The notes under the pieces were generated by a model. The model was not told where the DNA came from. It saw nothing but the letters and a program-made list of their open reading frames with translations, and did no database searches. A stretch of DNA of 64,000 nucleotides, taken from positions 1-64,000 of the forward strand of contig JAIQFE010000013.1 of assembly GCA_020073445.1 (NCBI GenBank), in the 5' to 3' direction. Numbering within the stretch: the stretch's first letter is position 1; each line of letters begins with the position of its first letter. Below are positions 27,119 through 35,105 of the stretch, piece after piece. Position numbers and translations under genes: made by a program. This stretch comes from Terriglobia bacterium. GTDB lineage: Bacteria; Acidobacteriota; Terriglobia; Bryobacterales; Bryobacteraceae.

Positions 27119-27130
27119 GTTAGTACTGTT
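27119..27130 (-). promoter_or_regulatory. Shared 12-mer AACAGTACTAAC (upstream copy B)
   Basis: Minus-strand reading of 27119-27130 gives AACAGTACTAAC, identical to 13135-13146. It is 28 bp before the ATG of TIGR03435 protein 3. Could be a regulator site or part of a promoter; not recognised. Confidence 0.25.
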
Positions 27131-27296
27131 TCCGAAGACTAACATTACAGTCGTCGTCGGCCGGATTTATGTGATATTCGGCGACATCCGCGTGGCCACC
27201 GGCGAATGCCGGGTTGCCTGATGAACGCGGCGTCGGATACCGACCGAGCAGCGACAAAGCCGAAATTCGTCATACACTAAGACGCTGGAGGAAATT

Positions 27297-27734
27297 ATGG
27301 CGAGAAAGCTTTCTGGGATCTGGCGGCTGGCGGGCGCCTTGACCCTCCTTGCGACGGCTCTGCTGGCGCATCATTCCTTTGGCGCGGAATACGATGCGAC
27401 CAAGCCCGTCATGCTGACGGGCGTGATCACGAAAATCGACTGGACCAATCCGCACAGCTACTTCTTCCTCGACGTGAAGGACGACAAAGGCGGGGTGGCT
27501 AACTGGAAGCTCGAAGGCTATCCTCCCAGCGTGTTATCCAGAACCGGCTGGAAGAAGGACGTCACCATGAAAGTGGGCGACACGGTGACGGTGTTCGGCT
27601 GGCACGCGCGCGACGGATCGAATTGGGCGCACTCCCGCCAGGTTACGTTCGCCGATGGCAAGAAGCTGTTCTTTGGCCCTCCGGCGGGCACGGGCGATGG
27701 CGGCGCTCAGCCGGCAGTCGAGGTTTCAAAGTGA
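27297..27734 (+). CDS. DUF6152 family exported protein
   Basis: 145 residues. Signal peptide ending near ALLAHH, then the DUF6152 pattern: HHSFGAEYDATKPVMLTGVI, IDWTNPHSYFFLDVKD, WKLEGYPPSVLSRTGW and GDTVTVFGWHARDGS. Small beta-barrel-like periplasmic protein of unknown function, common in acidobacteria and some proteobacteria. GGAGG lies at about 27288-27292. Its stop overlaps the start of the next gene (TGATG), so the two are translationally coupled. Confidence 0.8.
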   Translation: MARKLSGIWRLAGALTLLATALLAHHSFGAEYDATKPVMLTGVITKIDWTNPHSYFFLDVKDDKGGVANWKLEGYPPSVLSRTGWKKDVTMKVGDTVTVFGWHARDGSNWAHSRQVTFADGKKLFFGPPAGTGDGGAQPAVEVSK

Positions 27735-28579
27735 TGCGCGGGCTCGCGACAGCGATCGTGATCGCTTTGCTTCCCGCTTCAGTTCCCGCGCAAACACCGG
27801 CTCGAATCAAGACCACCGCGAAATCGGCTTCAAAAGGTGTCCCACGCGCTTCCGATGGGAAGCCGGACTTGACTGGCGTCTGGCAGGGCGGCAGCGACCG
27901 CCCCGGCACCTGGGAAGAAGCGAACACGGGAGCCGGCGTGGGCGGAACGGGAACGGATCCGACGGCCCCCGCTGCTCCCTCCTCGAACGACCGGCCTGCG
28001 GGTAGGGAAGCCGCTCCGTATCAGCCCTGGGCGGCCCAGAAGGTTCTCGAGTCGTATAACAAGCGGGCCATCGACGATCCCACCTCCCGATGCCTGCCCT
28101 CGGGAATTCCGAGAATCGTGATGCTAGGCCTGTTTCCGCAGCAGATCGTCCAGACTCCGAAGCAAATCGTGATGCTCTACGAATACATGAACGTGTTCCG
28201 CGTGATTCCGCTGAACGCGAAGCATCCTGACGACCTGATTCCCGCCTACATGGGCAATTCCGTGGCGCACTGGGAGGGAGACACGCTGGTGGTAGACGTG
28301 ACCGGCTTCAATGACAAGACGTGGCTGTCGGGCACCGGGACGTTTCACTCCGACGAGCTTCATATCACCGAACGGTATACCCGCGTGAGTAAAGACAGGA
28401 TTAATTATGAGGTGAGGATGGAGGATCCGAAGGTGTTAACCAAGCCGTGGATCCTGAATTCGAGCCTGATGTTGCGGGAGGGCACGCGCCTTCAGGAATA
28501 CGTGTGCGCCGAGAACAATCTGGATCCGAGCAATTTCGAGCAGCTTTTGAAGGACGGCGCGAAAATCACGCGGCAGTAG
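27734..28579 (+). CDS. Exported protein of unknown function downstream of DUF6152
   Basis: 281 residues from ATG 27734; this start gives a clear signal peptide (MRGLATAIVIALLPASVPAQ), whereas the upstream extension overlaps the previous gene in another frame and looks random. After a basic linker comes GKPDLTGVWQGG, then a Gly/Pro-rich stretch, RCLPSGIPRIVMLGLFPQQIVQTPKQIVMLYEYMN split across the centre, HWEGDTLVVDVTGFND, and ERYTRVSKDRINYEV. This pattern recurs in acidobacterial proteins found beside DUF6152, but no activity is known to me. One-base overlap with the upstream stop indicates an operon. Confidence 0.75.
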   Translation: MRGLATAIVIALLPASVPAQTPARIKTTAKSASKGVPRASDGKPDLTGVWQGGSDRPGTWEEANTGAGVGGTGTDPTAPAAPSSNDRPAGREAAPYQPWAAQKVLESYNKRAIDDPTSRCLPSGIPRIVMLGLFPQQIVQTPKQIVMLYEYMNVFRVIPLNAKHPDDLIPAYMGNSVAHWEGDTLVVDVTGFNDKTWLSGTGTFHSDELHITERYTRVSKDRINYEVRMEDPKVLTKPWILNSSLMLREGTRLQEYVCAENNLDPSNFEQLLKDGAKITRQ

Positions 28580-28605
28580 CCGCAGCGTCATGCCAACGCT
28601 CGCGC

Positions 28606-28767
28606 CTACTTCTTTCGGCGGCCCCGAATAACCAACACTGCTCCTGCCAATACAGTTAGTCCGGATACGGCCGTTGCGGGGCTGATTTCAGGGACGACAG
28701 TGACGCCGGCCATTGCTACGGCGGACAGCCCGGTCACCATCAATACGAATCCAAGAACTTTCTGCAT
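28606..28767 (-). CDS. Tiny exported peptide with VPEIS-type C-terminal sorting signal
   Basis: A 53-residue protein. ATG at 28765-28767 is preceded by a strong AAGGAGG (28772-28778). The sequence has an N-terminal hydrophobic signal (KVLGFVLMVTGLSAVAMAG), then VPEIS, a second hydrophobic stretch (ATAVSGLTVLAGAVLVI) and a basic end RGRRKK. The tripartite end (V-P-E-I motif, helix, Arg/Lys cluster) matches the VPEID-CTERM/PEP-CTERM class of exosortase signals, with S in place of D. After removal of both ends almost nothing would remain, so it may be a membrane peptide or a minimal anchor. Confidence 0.7.
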   Translation of the reverse strand: MQKVLGFVLMVTGLSAVAMAGVTVVPEISPATAVSGLTVLAGAVLVIRGRRKK

Positions 28768-28857
28768 TTGTCCTCCTTGGGTCCAACGGGCAGTACCGGA
28801 AGCTTAGCGAATACAACGCAGTTCGTCAAGCAGTCTCGTGCAGGAGGCGTACCGTTA

Positions 28858-31002
28858 CTATTGCGCGAGCATCACCTGGCCCTGCCAGAATGCGGCTTTC
28901 TCTCCTGTCGGATCGAGCACCGTCACCTGGCACAGATACTCGCCGGGCGGTATCTTTTGCAGCGGGAAGCTGAATTTCAACGGCATTGTTTTCAGCCGGT
29001 TGTTCAGGCTCTCGGTGACCTGCATCGGTGGAGTCTCGAACGCCTTGGTCTGGCCGCGATAGAAGGTCACGAACGCAACCAGCGGGTGCGCGGCGTCCAC
29101 TTTCTGCTGGTAAGCCTGAAGATAGACGTACATGTCCTGGTTCCGCGTAAATACACGCGTGACGCTAGGAACGAGTTTGAAGCCTTCCTGCACTAGAGGA
29201 TTCACGGATTGCTGAATTTCCCCTTTAGTCTTGTCCTTGGCTGCATTGAAGACCGCGTCCCGCATATCCACGCGCTGGCTGCTGAGCACTACAGAACTGA
29301 TGGCAATCCGCTTCTCCTCTTTGTTGAGGTTCGGAACGGTGAAAGTCGTCTGATAGGTTCCTATCCTGCCGGTTTCGGCGTCGCGCACCAGCATCTTGAT
29401 GACTTTTTTCCCCGGCAGCAGCGTGAAGCCTGTATCGTACGCGTAGGGCCGCTTGGTGAGTTCCGCGGCGGTCAGTTCGCTGAGCTTGACGTCGACTTTG
29501 TCGCGGACGTTGGATTCCGTGCTGCCGAATTCGTCCTTGATCTCGCCGATGAAGTCGAGCAGCGTGTGTTCGGCGCCGCCCTTCTTCGCCAGGGCCAACT
29601 CGCTGCCGGAGACTTTGACCACCACCGGAACATAATATTCGGCGTTATTGAGCTGGAAAAAGTCGACTTCCATGGCGATGGTCAACTCAGTGATTGGATC
29701 GCCCAGCATCAACGCATCCTCGAGCTGCCGTTCTTTATCGGCGGTCGTGAACTTCTTGAAATCCTTGCCTGCGTAGTAGCCCTGGCGATAGTCGAGGTCG
29801 CCCGAGACGCCCTCGCGCAGCGAAATCTTGATGCGGCGGAATTTCCCGTCGAGGTTCGGATTGCTGGTGTAGTAGCCGAGGATGTAGTAGCTCGAGAAAG
29901 ACTTCTGGGCGTTCACGATACCCGCGGAAAGTTCGTTTACATCCAGAAGGGCTTTGCCTCCTGTGTCGGCTGCGAGCGTCCACAAGGTATCCTGCGTCCT
30001 TTGGAGATTGGTCATCGTCGCCATCGCCGACGCCCCGGTGTACATCTGCTGCGCGCCGGGCGATCCCTTGCTGGCGTCGCCCAGGGGCGCGGACGCCGTG
30101 AGACCGCGAGCATCGATCGACCAGAATTGGACTCCCGCTTTGATCGCCGCATTGGTGGTCGCGTGCAGCTGCGCCTGATTGTTGGCGCCGTTCAGCCGCA
30201 GCCCGCTGGCGAAGTAGAGCAGCGCCTTCTTTTCGTTCAACTTGCCCAGCATGCTCGCGGCGGTCTGCAGCGCCGAAAGCTCGCGATCGGTGAAGAAGAT
30301 GTTGAACTCCGCATCGTTTTGACCGAAGGCCGCGCCATTATCCGCACTGCTGGCGTCCGAGAGCGCGGCGTTTTCATCTTCACCCACAGCCAGAGTCTCG
30401 ATGATGCTTAGCAGACGTTCCCGATCTTCGGTGAAATCCTGGAGCACCCGAACCGCGCCGTTATCGAACATCATGATGGCCACGAGGTCGGCCGGCGTCA
30501 TCTGGGTCCGGATAAACTTTTGGGCCGCATCCAGGGCCCGCAACTGGTCCGGTATCGGCATGGCGACCATGTCGAAATACAACGCCAGAAGCCTGCGGTC
30601 GCGATAGCGAACGTCTCCTGGAGTCTCGGGTGCGATCTGCGTCCGAGGTAGCCTCGCCAAGGGAGCTACCGCCGGCACCGGGGTGGTCGACAGGATTGTG
30701 TCCGCTGGACCCTCCGGCAGCTTCTGATATTCGAAGAATGAGATGGTCTGCGGCATTCCATCTTCGGTCACGATGAAATCCTTCGCCGTGAGTCCCTCAA
30801 TCGGCTTGCCGCTCTTGTCTTTGACGCCTACCGTCTCTATGACCAGTTGAGTGGACGTCTTGAACGTCGGCGTTTCAGCGCCTGGAGCGACGTTCTGCCC
30901 CGGCGTGGGCTGCTGAGCGCCTGCGCGCTCTTGAACACCTAACCCGAGGACGATCATCAGGACGATCAGAAGAGAAGCTGTCAGAAGGCGTCGTTTCGTC
31001 AT
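28858..31002 (-). CDS. VWA domain protein, acidobacterial VWFA-related type (TIGR03436)
   Basis: 714 residues. Signal peptide about 1-28; a family-typical lead FKTSTQLVIETVGVKDKSGKPIEGLTAKDF (two segments) and VTEDGMPQTISFFEY; a von Willebrand A-like core about 125-370 with LLALYFDMVAMP in place of a full DxSxS MIDAS motif, and SYYILGYYTSN marking its end; then a C-terminal beta-rich region. Exported protein with presumed adhesive or scaffolding function. It follows the TonB-dependent receptor by 4 bp in one operon. Initiation is at ATG in CTAAATTTATG without a ribosome binding site, suggesting coupling to the receptor gene. Confidence 0.85.
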   Translation of the reverse strand: MTKRRLLTASLLIVLMIVLGLGVQERAGAQQPTPGQNVAPGAETPTFKTSTQLVIETVGVKDKSGKPIEGLTAKDFIVTEDGMPQTISFFEYQKLPEGPADTILSTTPVPAVAPLARLPRTQIAPETPGDVRYRDRRLLALYFDMVAMPIPDQLRALDAAQKFIRTQMTPADLVAIMMFDNGAVRVLQDFTEDRERLLSIIETLAVGEDENAALSDASSADNGAAFGQNDAEFNIFFTDRELSALQTAASMLGKLNEKKALLYFASGLRLNGANNQAQLHATTNAAIKAGVQFWSIDARGLTASAPLGDASKGSPGAQQMYTGASAMATMTNLQRTQDTLWTLAADTGGKALLDVNELSAGIVNAQKSFSSYYILGYYTSNPNLDGKFRRIKISLREGVSGDLDYRQGYYAGKDFKKFTTADKERQLEDALMLGDPITELTIAMEVDFFQLNNAEYYVPVVVKVSGSELALAKKGGAEHTLLDFIGEIKDEFGSTESNVRDKVDVKLSELTAAELTKRPYAYDTGFTLLPGKKVIKMLVRDAETGRIGTYQTTFTVPNLNKEEKRIAISSVVLSSQRVDMRDAVFNAAKDKTKGEIQQSVNPLVQEGFKLVPSVTRVFTRNQDMYVYLQAYQQKVDAAHPLVAFVTFYRGQTKAFETPPMQVTESLNNRLKTMPLKFSFPLQKIPPGEYLCQVTVLDPTGEKAAFWQGQVMLAQ

Positions 31003-31006
31003 AAAT

Positions 31007-34000
31007 TTAGAAGGTTACTCGTACGCTGGTTAGCACGCTTCGCATCGCATTGGCCGGATTTTGCAGCCCGAACTGCGCGCTCGAAATCAAGGTAACCCAA
31101 CTGGGGAAGGTCGGGTGATTCAGCGCGTTCGTCGAGCTGATTTGTAAAGTAGCGCTAAACCGGTCGCTGATGCGGAATGTCCGTTGCGCGGCCGCGTTCA
31201 GCGAAAACTGGGAGGGTCCGGTAATGGTGTTTCTTCCTGCATTTCCCCATTGGCCGGGAGTTGGAGCAGTGTATGCCGCAGGATTCAGGAACAAACCCGA
31301 CGGTGCGTCGTAGATCGATGCGCCGGTGTAGTTGGGACGGATCGGCCCGCTTACGCCGGTGCCCTGCACGATGCCTTGATACTGCGGTGTAAGGGGCAGC
31401 CCCGTGGCCGCGTTGATTTGGGTCGACGCGGTCCATTCCTTGAGGACCGCGCCTCTCCATCCGCTCAGCAGCGATCCGCCGCGTAATCCCATGCCGGTGG
31501 TGTATTGCATCGTGAACGACATGACGTGCCGCTGATCGAAATTCGAGAGGGCGCGTTCCGCGCTCAGGTCCAGCCAATTCTGGGCGATGAGCGATCCGCC
31601 CGTGGCCCGGCCGCCCAATGCCGCATCGTCGATCGATTTCGAGAAGGTGTACTGCAGCTCCGCGGTGAGTCCGCTGCGCAACCGGCGGCGCAACTGGAGC
31701 GTTCCCGCATGCCGGATCGAATTCCCGTTGGAGGTTAGATACGTGAAACCGGAAGGGCACGTGGGACAGGGGTCGAGCGCTCCTATCGGGTACGTGTTCG
31801 GCAGAAATTGCTGTTGCGAGCGCGTGCCCTTGGTTCCCAGGTAGGTCGCGACCATTTGCAGCGCGAAGGGCAGGTCGCGCTGAACGGAGGTTTGCCAGGT
31901 CTGGATATATCCTGTCTGTAAATTAGGATCGACAGCGAACGTGTTCGCGGTGATGTTGGGATCGCCGATGAAGCCGTTCGCCAGAGTGAGCGGCGTTGCG
32001 GAGGTATTCTGAACCCGCAAGCTCTTGGATAGCGGCGATTGCTGCGCCATCTGAGTCGCAATGGCCTGATATATCGAGGTGTCGAAATACACTCCGTAAC
32101 TGGCGCGGACCACCATGGATGACGCCGAGAACGGACGCCACGACATAGAGATCCTGGGCGCGATGTTGTTCTTATCGGGATGAATCAAAGAGCCGGGATA
32201 GCTCTGCCGTGTGAGCGGTCCCGTGGGGCTGAGGCCGAGCACCGGGGCAACCGCGGTGAACCCCGGCGCCACATCCAGGTTTACCAGGCGGCCATACAGT
32301 TCAGTAATCGGAGAGTTGTATTCCCAGCGCAAGCCTAAGTTCAAAGTGAACGACGACCGCATGCGCCAATCGTCCTGGACGAACGAATCGTAGCTGGAAG
32401 AACGGAAGTATTTGTCGGCGTTTCCGAACGCGATGGAAGCAGCATCTGGCACGCCCAGCAGGAATCCCGCGAAATCCGAGCCGGCGGCCTGGCCGGTGAA
32501 CTGGAATGTTCCTCGGGGGTCTTGTTGCGAGAACGTATTGAGTTGCTGCCGGCGGAAATCCGCCCCGTAAGTGAAGTTGTGGCGCCCGCGGTTCCACAGG
32601 CCATCGAACGAAACGCCATCGGTCTGGTTATGAATCGCCGAGTATTGCGAATCGCTCAGGCCGGAGATTCCGCCGGCGAAGGAGAGCGCCGGGGGGCCCC
32701 AATTTATCGGGTCCTGATTGTTGCCGGTGATCCCGGCTTGGCCCGCGACATTTTGGTGATTTGCGAAAAACGGAGTGCTGGTGGACGAAAACCGGCTGAA
32801 CTGATAACCGAAGTTGACGAAAGTTCTGGGCGTGAACGAATGTCTCCAGTTGAGTTGAAGATTCTGTCCCAGCGTGCTGCCGTTGTTCAGAAACCCGAAC
32901 AAGTTAGTGTTGTCCGTGCGAGTGCTCTGCAAGCCCAGCACGCCCGAGTATTGGTTCTTCTTGACCTGCTTGTTCATGCGCGCCTGTACACTGTCCTGGT
33001 GCTGGCCGTTGATCAGCGGAATCTGGTAGTTGTAGCGCGTGTTGCCCGTGAAGTTAGGGAGTGGATACAGGTTCAGCAACGCGAGAGCCTGCGGGCTGAT
33101 CTGCGTGAAAGGGATCGTGCCCCCGGGGAACGGCAAGTGCGTTTTGGGATCGAGCACGGGGACGGGAGAACCCGTGAAATCGCCGATTCGCTGCGCCGCC
33201 GTGGGCATCAACCCGGTTTGCGTCGTCGCGTTTCGATTATGCAACCACTGGTAGTTGACGGTGAAATTCGGTCCGTTCCGTGTGATCAAGTGGGGAATCT
33301 TCAGAGGGCCGCCAAACGACGCCAGCCCGGTAATGCGGTTGTAACCCGGCTTGGGAGTATCCTGCCCGGTGAGCGAAAACGAACGCGCATCCAGGTTGGA
33401 ATTGTCCAGAGTGAATCCCAGACTTCCGTTGTACAGCGATCGCACTCCGCGGCGGTTGTTTCCGAACGCCTGTAATTGCGCGAACGGGGAACTGGCTCCG
33501 TTATTCACGCTTCCATTGATCAGGAGTCCATCGGCCGCGCGCTGGCTCTGCGCGCTAGTTTCCTGAGGCGCCGCATTGTCGGCCGACGGCGCGGGAGCGT
33601 CATTGTTCGCATTTGCCTTCAGGTCCGTGCGCTGAAACGCGGTGGCAGTGTTTGTTGGCGCTGGAGCCGCTTTCCCGTTGCGACCCTTCGCGGGAGCCGC
33701 TGCCGGACCTGTTGCCGGAGTCTCCGCAACCTGCAGCCGGGGAGGAGCCGGCGTCACGAGCGTGGAGATTTCCTGGGACGGGAGCAACTTCAAGTCCCAG
33801 TCCGTTGCGGCCGCTCCCGCGCCTACGGTCACTTCCTGCTGTACGGTCGCAAACAGCGGCATCTCGACTTGAATGGTCCACGCGCCGTCCGGAAGATCGG
33901 GGAAAGCGTAGTGGCCTTCGAGATCGCTGATCGCGCCGAAGCTCTTGTCCCCTTCTTTTGCATTCATGGGTTTCGCCGTGACAGTGGCGCCGGGCAGCGG

Positions 34001-34135
34001 CAATCCCCCGAACTTCACGGTCCCGTGGTGCTCGGAACCCAAAAGAGGAAGGACGGCCGAGCCTAAACTCAGCACGGCGACCATCGCAGCGTATTTAAGA
34101 CGCGCGTATTTAGTTTTCAGAAGGTTTTTCGGCAC
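31007..34135 (-). CDS. TonB-dependent receptor with carboxypeptidase-regulatory N-terminal domain (Oar-like)
   Basis: 1042 residues. Signal sequence, then a carboxypeptidase-regulatory-like beta sandwich (about 33-115: HGTVKFGGLPLPGATV, SDLEGHYAFPDLPDG), a Pro/Ala/Asn-rich linker, a plug region and a long outer-membrane barrel ending in the aromatic terminus SVRVTF. Family members import ligands energised by TonB, or act as large surface proteins in acidobacteria. GTG at 34135 overlaps the end of the upstream TIGR03435 gene by 26 bp; ATG at 34084 is an alternative that still leaves a signal peptide. Neither has a clear ribosome binding site. Confidence 0.85.
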   Translation of the reverse strand: MPKNLLKTKYARLKYAAMVAVLSLGSAVLPLLGSEHHGTVKFGGLPLPGATVTAKPMNAKEGDKSFGAISDLEGHYAFPDLPDGAWTIQVEMPLFATVQQEVTVGAGAAATDWDLKLLPSQEISTLVTPAPPRLQVAETPATGPAAAPAKGRNGKAAPAPTNTATAFQRTDLKANANNDAPAPSADNAAPQETSAQSQRAADGLLINGSVNNGASSPFAQLQAFGNNRRGVRSLYNGSLGFTLDNSNLDARSFSLTGQDTPKPGYNRITGLASFGGPLKIPHLITRNGPNFTVNYQWLHNRNATTQTGLMPTAAQRIGDFTGSPVPVLDPKTHLPFPGGTIPFTQISPQALALLNLYPLPNFTGNTRYNYQIPLINGQHQDSVQARMNKQVKKNQYSGVLGLQSTRTDNTNLFGFLNNGSTLGQNLQLNWRHSFTPRTFVNFGYQFSRFSSTSTPFFANHQNVAGQAGITGNNQDPINWGPPALSFAGGISGLSDSQYSAIHNQTDGVSFDGLWNRGRHNFTYGADFRRQQLNTFSQQDPRGTFQFTGQAAGSDFAGFLLGVPDAASIAFGNADKYFRSSSYDSFVQDDWRMRSSFTLNLGLRWEYNSPITELYGRLVNLDVAPGFTAVAPVLGLSPTGPLTRQSYPGSLIHPDKNNIAPRISMSWRPFSASSMVVRASYGVYFDTSIYQAIATQMAQQSPLSKSLRVQNTSATPLTLANGFIGDPNITANTFAVDPNLQTGYIQTWQTSVQRDLPFALQMVATYLGTKGTRSQQQFLPNTYPIGALDPCPTCPSGFTYLTSNGNSIRHAGTLQLRRRLRSGLTAELQYTFSKSIDDAALGGRATGGSLIAQNWLDLSAERALSNFDQRHVMSFTMQYTTGMGLRGGSLLSGWRGAVLKEWTASTQINAATGLPLTPQYQGIVQGTGVSGPIRPNYTGASIYDAPSGLFLNPAAYTAPTPGQWGNAGRNTITGPSQFSLNAAAQRTFRISDRFSATLQISSTNALNHPTFPSWVTLISSAQFGLQNPANAMRSVLTSVRVTF

Positions 34136-34928
34136 GATCGATCACTATGTTTTCTACAGGACCTTTTTGCGACTCTAATCGCAGTCCGAGCTGCTCTTGC
34201 AGCGCGGTGAAAATCGACGGACCACCCGGCGCGGGCGCCGGTTCGGTGACGCCATTTCCAAAACCTTGCGCGCGCGGATCCGCGCCCACGTCGGGGACAT
34301 ATTCGAGCACGAAGTCGTACTTTCCGGTGAGACCAGTTTTGTCCACCACTGGCCGTCCCAACTGGCCGGAAAGGCTCTGAGCGAGCATTCCTGTAGGAAT
34401 CGCATGCCCCTCTGAGCGTCCCCGGTTGTTCATCAGGCTCTGCTGCGTTCCTGTTTCCTTTGTATCCTGCAGCTTCGCTCCATTCTTAGACACCACCAGA
34501 GCGTAGATCGGCTGCTCTTTTGTTTCCTTATGGACGACCAACTGGAATCGCTCTGCAAGCAATGCGCGAAGTCTCTCGCCTATTTGAACGCGAGCCGTCT
34601 TGCGCTGGTCGTCGCTCATCTGGCCAAAATCCGCCGGACCCTCCGCTGTGACGCGATCCGGACGCGCCATCACGTCGAATCTCTCGGTTCCGACCCACCC
34701 GGCCCCGCCGGATACCTGAAAATCCCGAACGTCGTATGCGAAGGTAAGCATAGCCCGCAGAGGGATGTTCGTCATCTTCAATCCGCCGCCGGGCAGGAAC
34801 TGGATCGCCGTGCCGCGGGCATCGGGGTCGGCTGGTTTGATCGAGGCGACCTCGAAGGTCAGCGTCGGCTGTTGTTGGGCGAACCCAGGGCCTATCAACA
34901 AGAGAGCCAAGCTTGTGCGCCGGAGCAT
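34110..34928 (-). CDS. TIGR03435 (DUF3738) family secreted protein 4
   Basis: 272 residues from ATG 34928, which gives a clean signal peptide (MLRRTSLALLLIGPGFAQ); the 24-residue extension to 35000 is Trp/Cys/Asn-rich and unlike other members. Features: FEVASIKPAD, LRAMLTFAYDVRDFQV, RFDVMARPD, ERLRALLAERFQLVVHKE and the end KPSEN. First gene of an operon with the TonB-dependent receptor and the VWA protein. Its stop lies inside AACTAAATACGC (34104-34115), a one-base variant of the motif at the starts of two other TIGR03435 genes. Confidence 0.85.
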   Translation of the reverse strand: MLRRTSLALLLIGPGFAQQQPTLTFEVASIKPADPDARGTAIQFLPGGGLKMTNIPLRAMLTFAYDVRDFQVSGGAGWVGTERFDVMARPDRVTAEGPADFGQMSDDQRKTARVQIGERLRALLAERFQLVVHKETKEQPIYALVVSKNGAKLQDTKETGTQQSLMNNRGRSEGHAIPTGMLAQSLSGQLGRPVVDKTGLTGKYDFVLEYVPDVGADPRAQGFGNGVTEPAPAPGGPSIFTALQEQLGLRLESQKGPVENIVIDRAEKPSEN

Positions 34929-35105
34929 AACGCTTATTTGAGTACGTCGAACCCGTCTAAATAGTTCCCAATTGTGGCAATTCGAAGTCCAATTCTCCAT
35001 TGACGACGGATAGCATCAATAGTAACGATTTATGACGTCAGATCGAAGCGGCCCGTGCAAGCCAGTGTCCGATTTTGGGACGCACCGGGCGGAATCTGGG
35101 ACGGA

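Noticed and set aside
27037-27145. Longer start at 27145 for TIGR03435 protein 3
   Set aside because: It would place AAGGAGG inside the gene and put Arg-rich residues before the signal peptide.
29209-30411. Plus-strand frame of 400 codons opposite the VWA gene
   Set aside because: No domain and shadow composition; the minus-strand protein has family motifs and a signal peptide.
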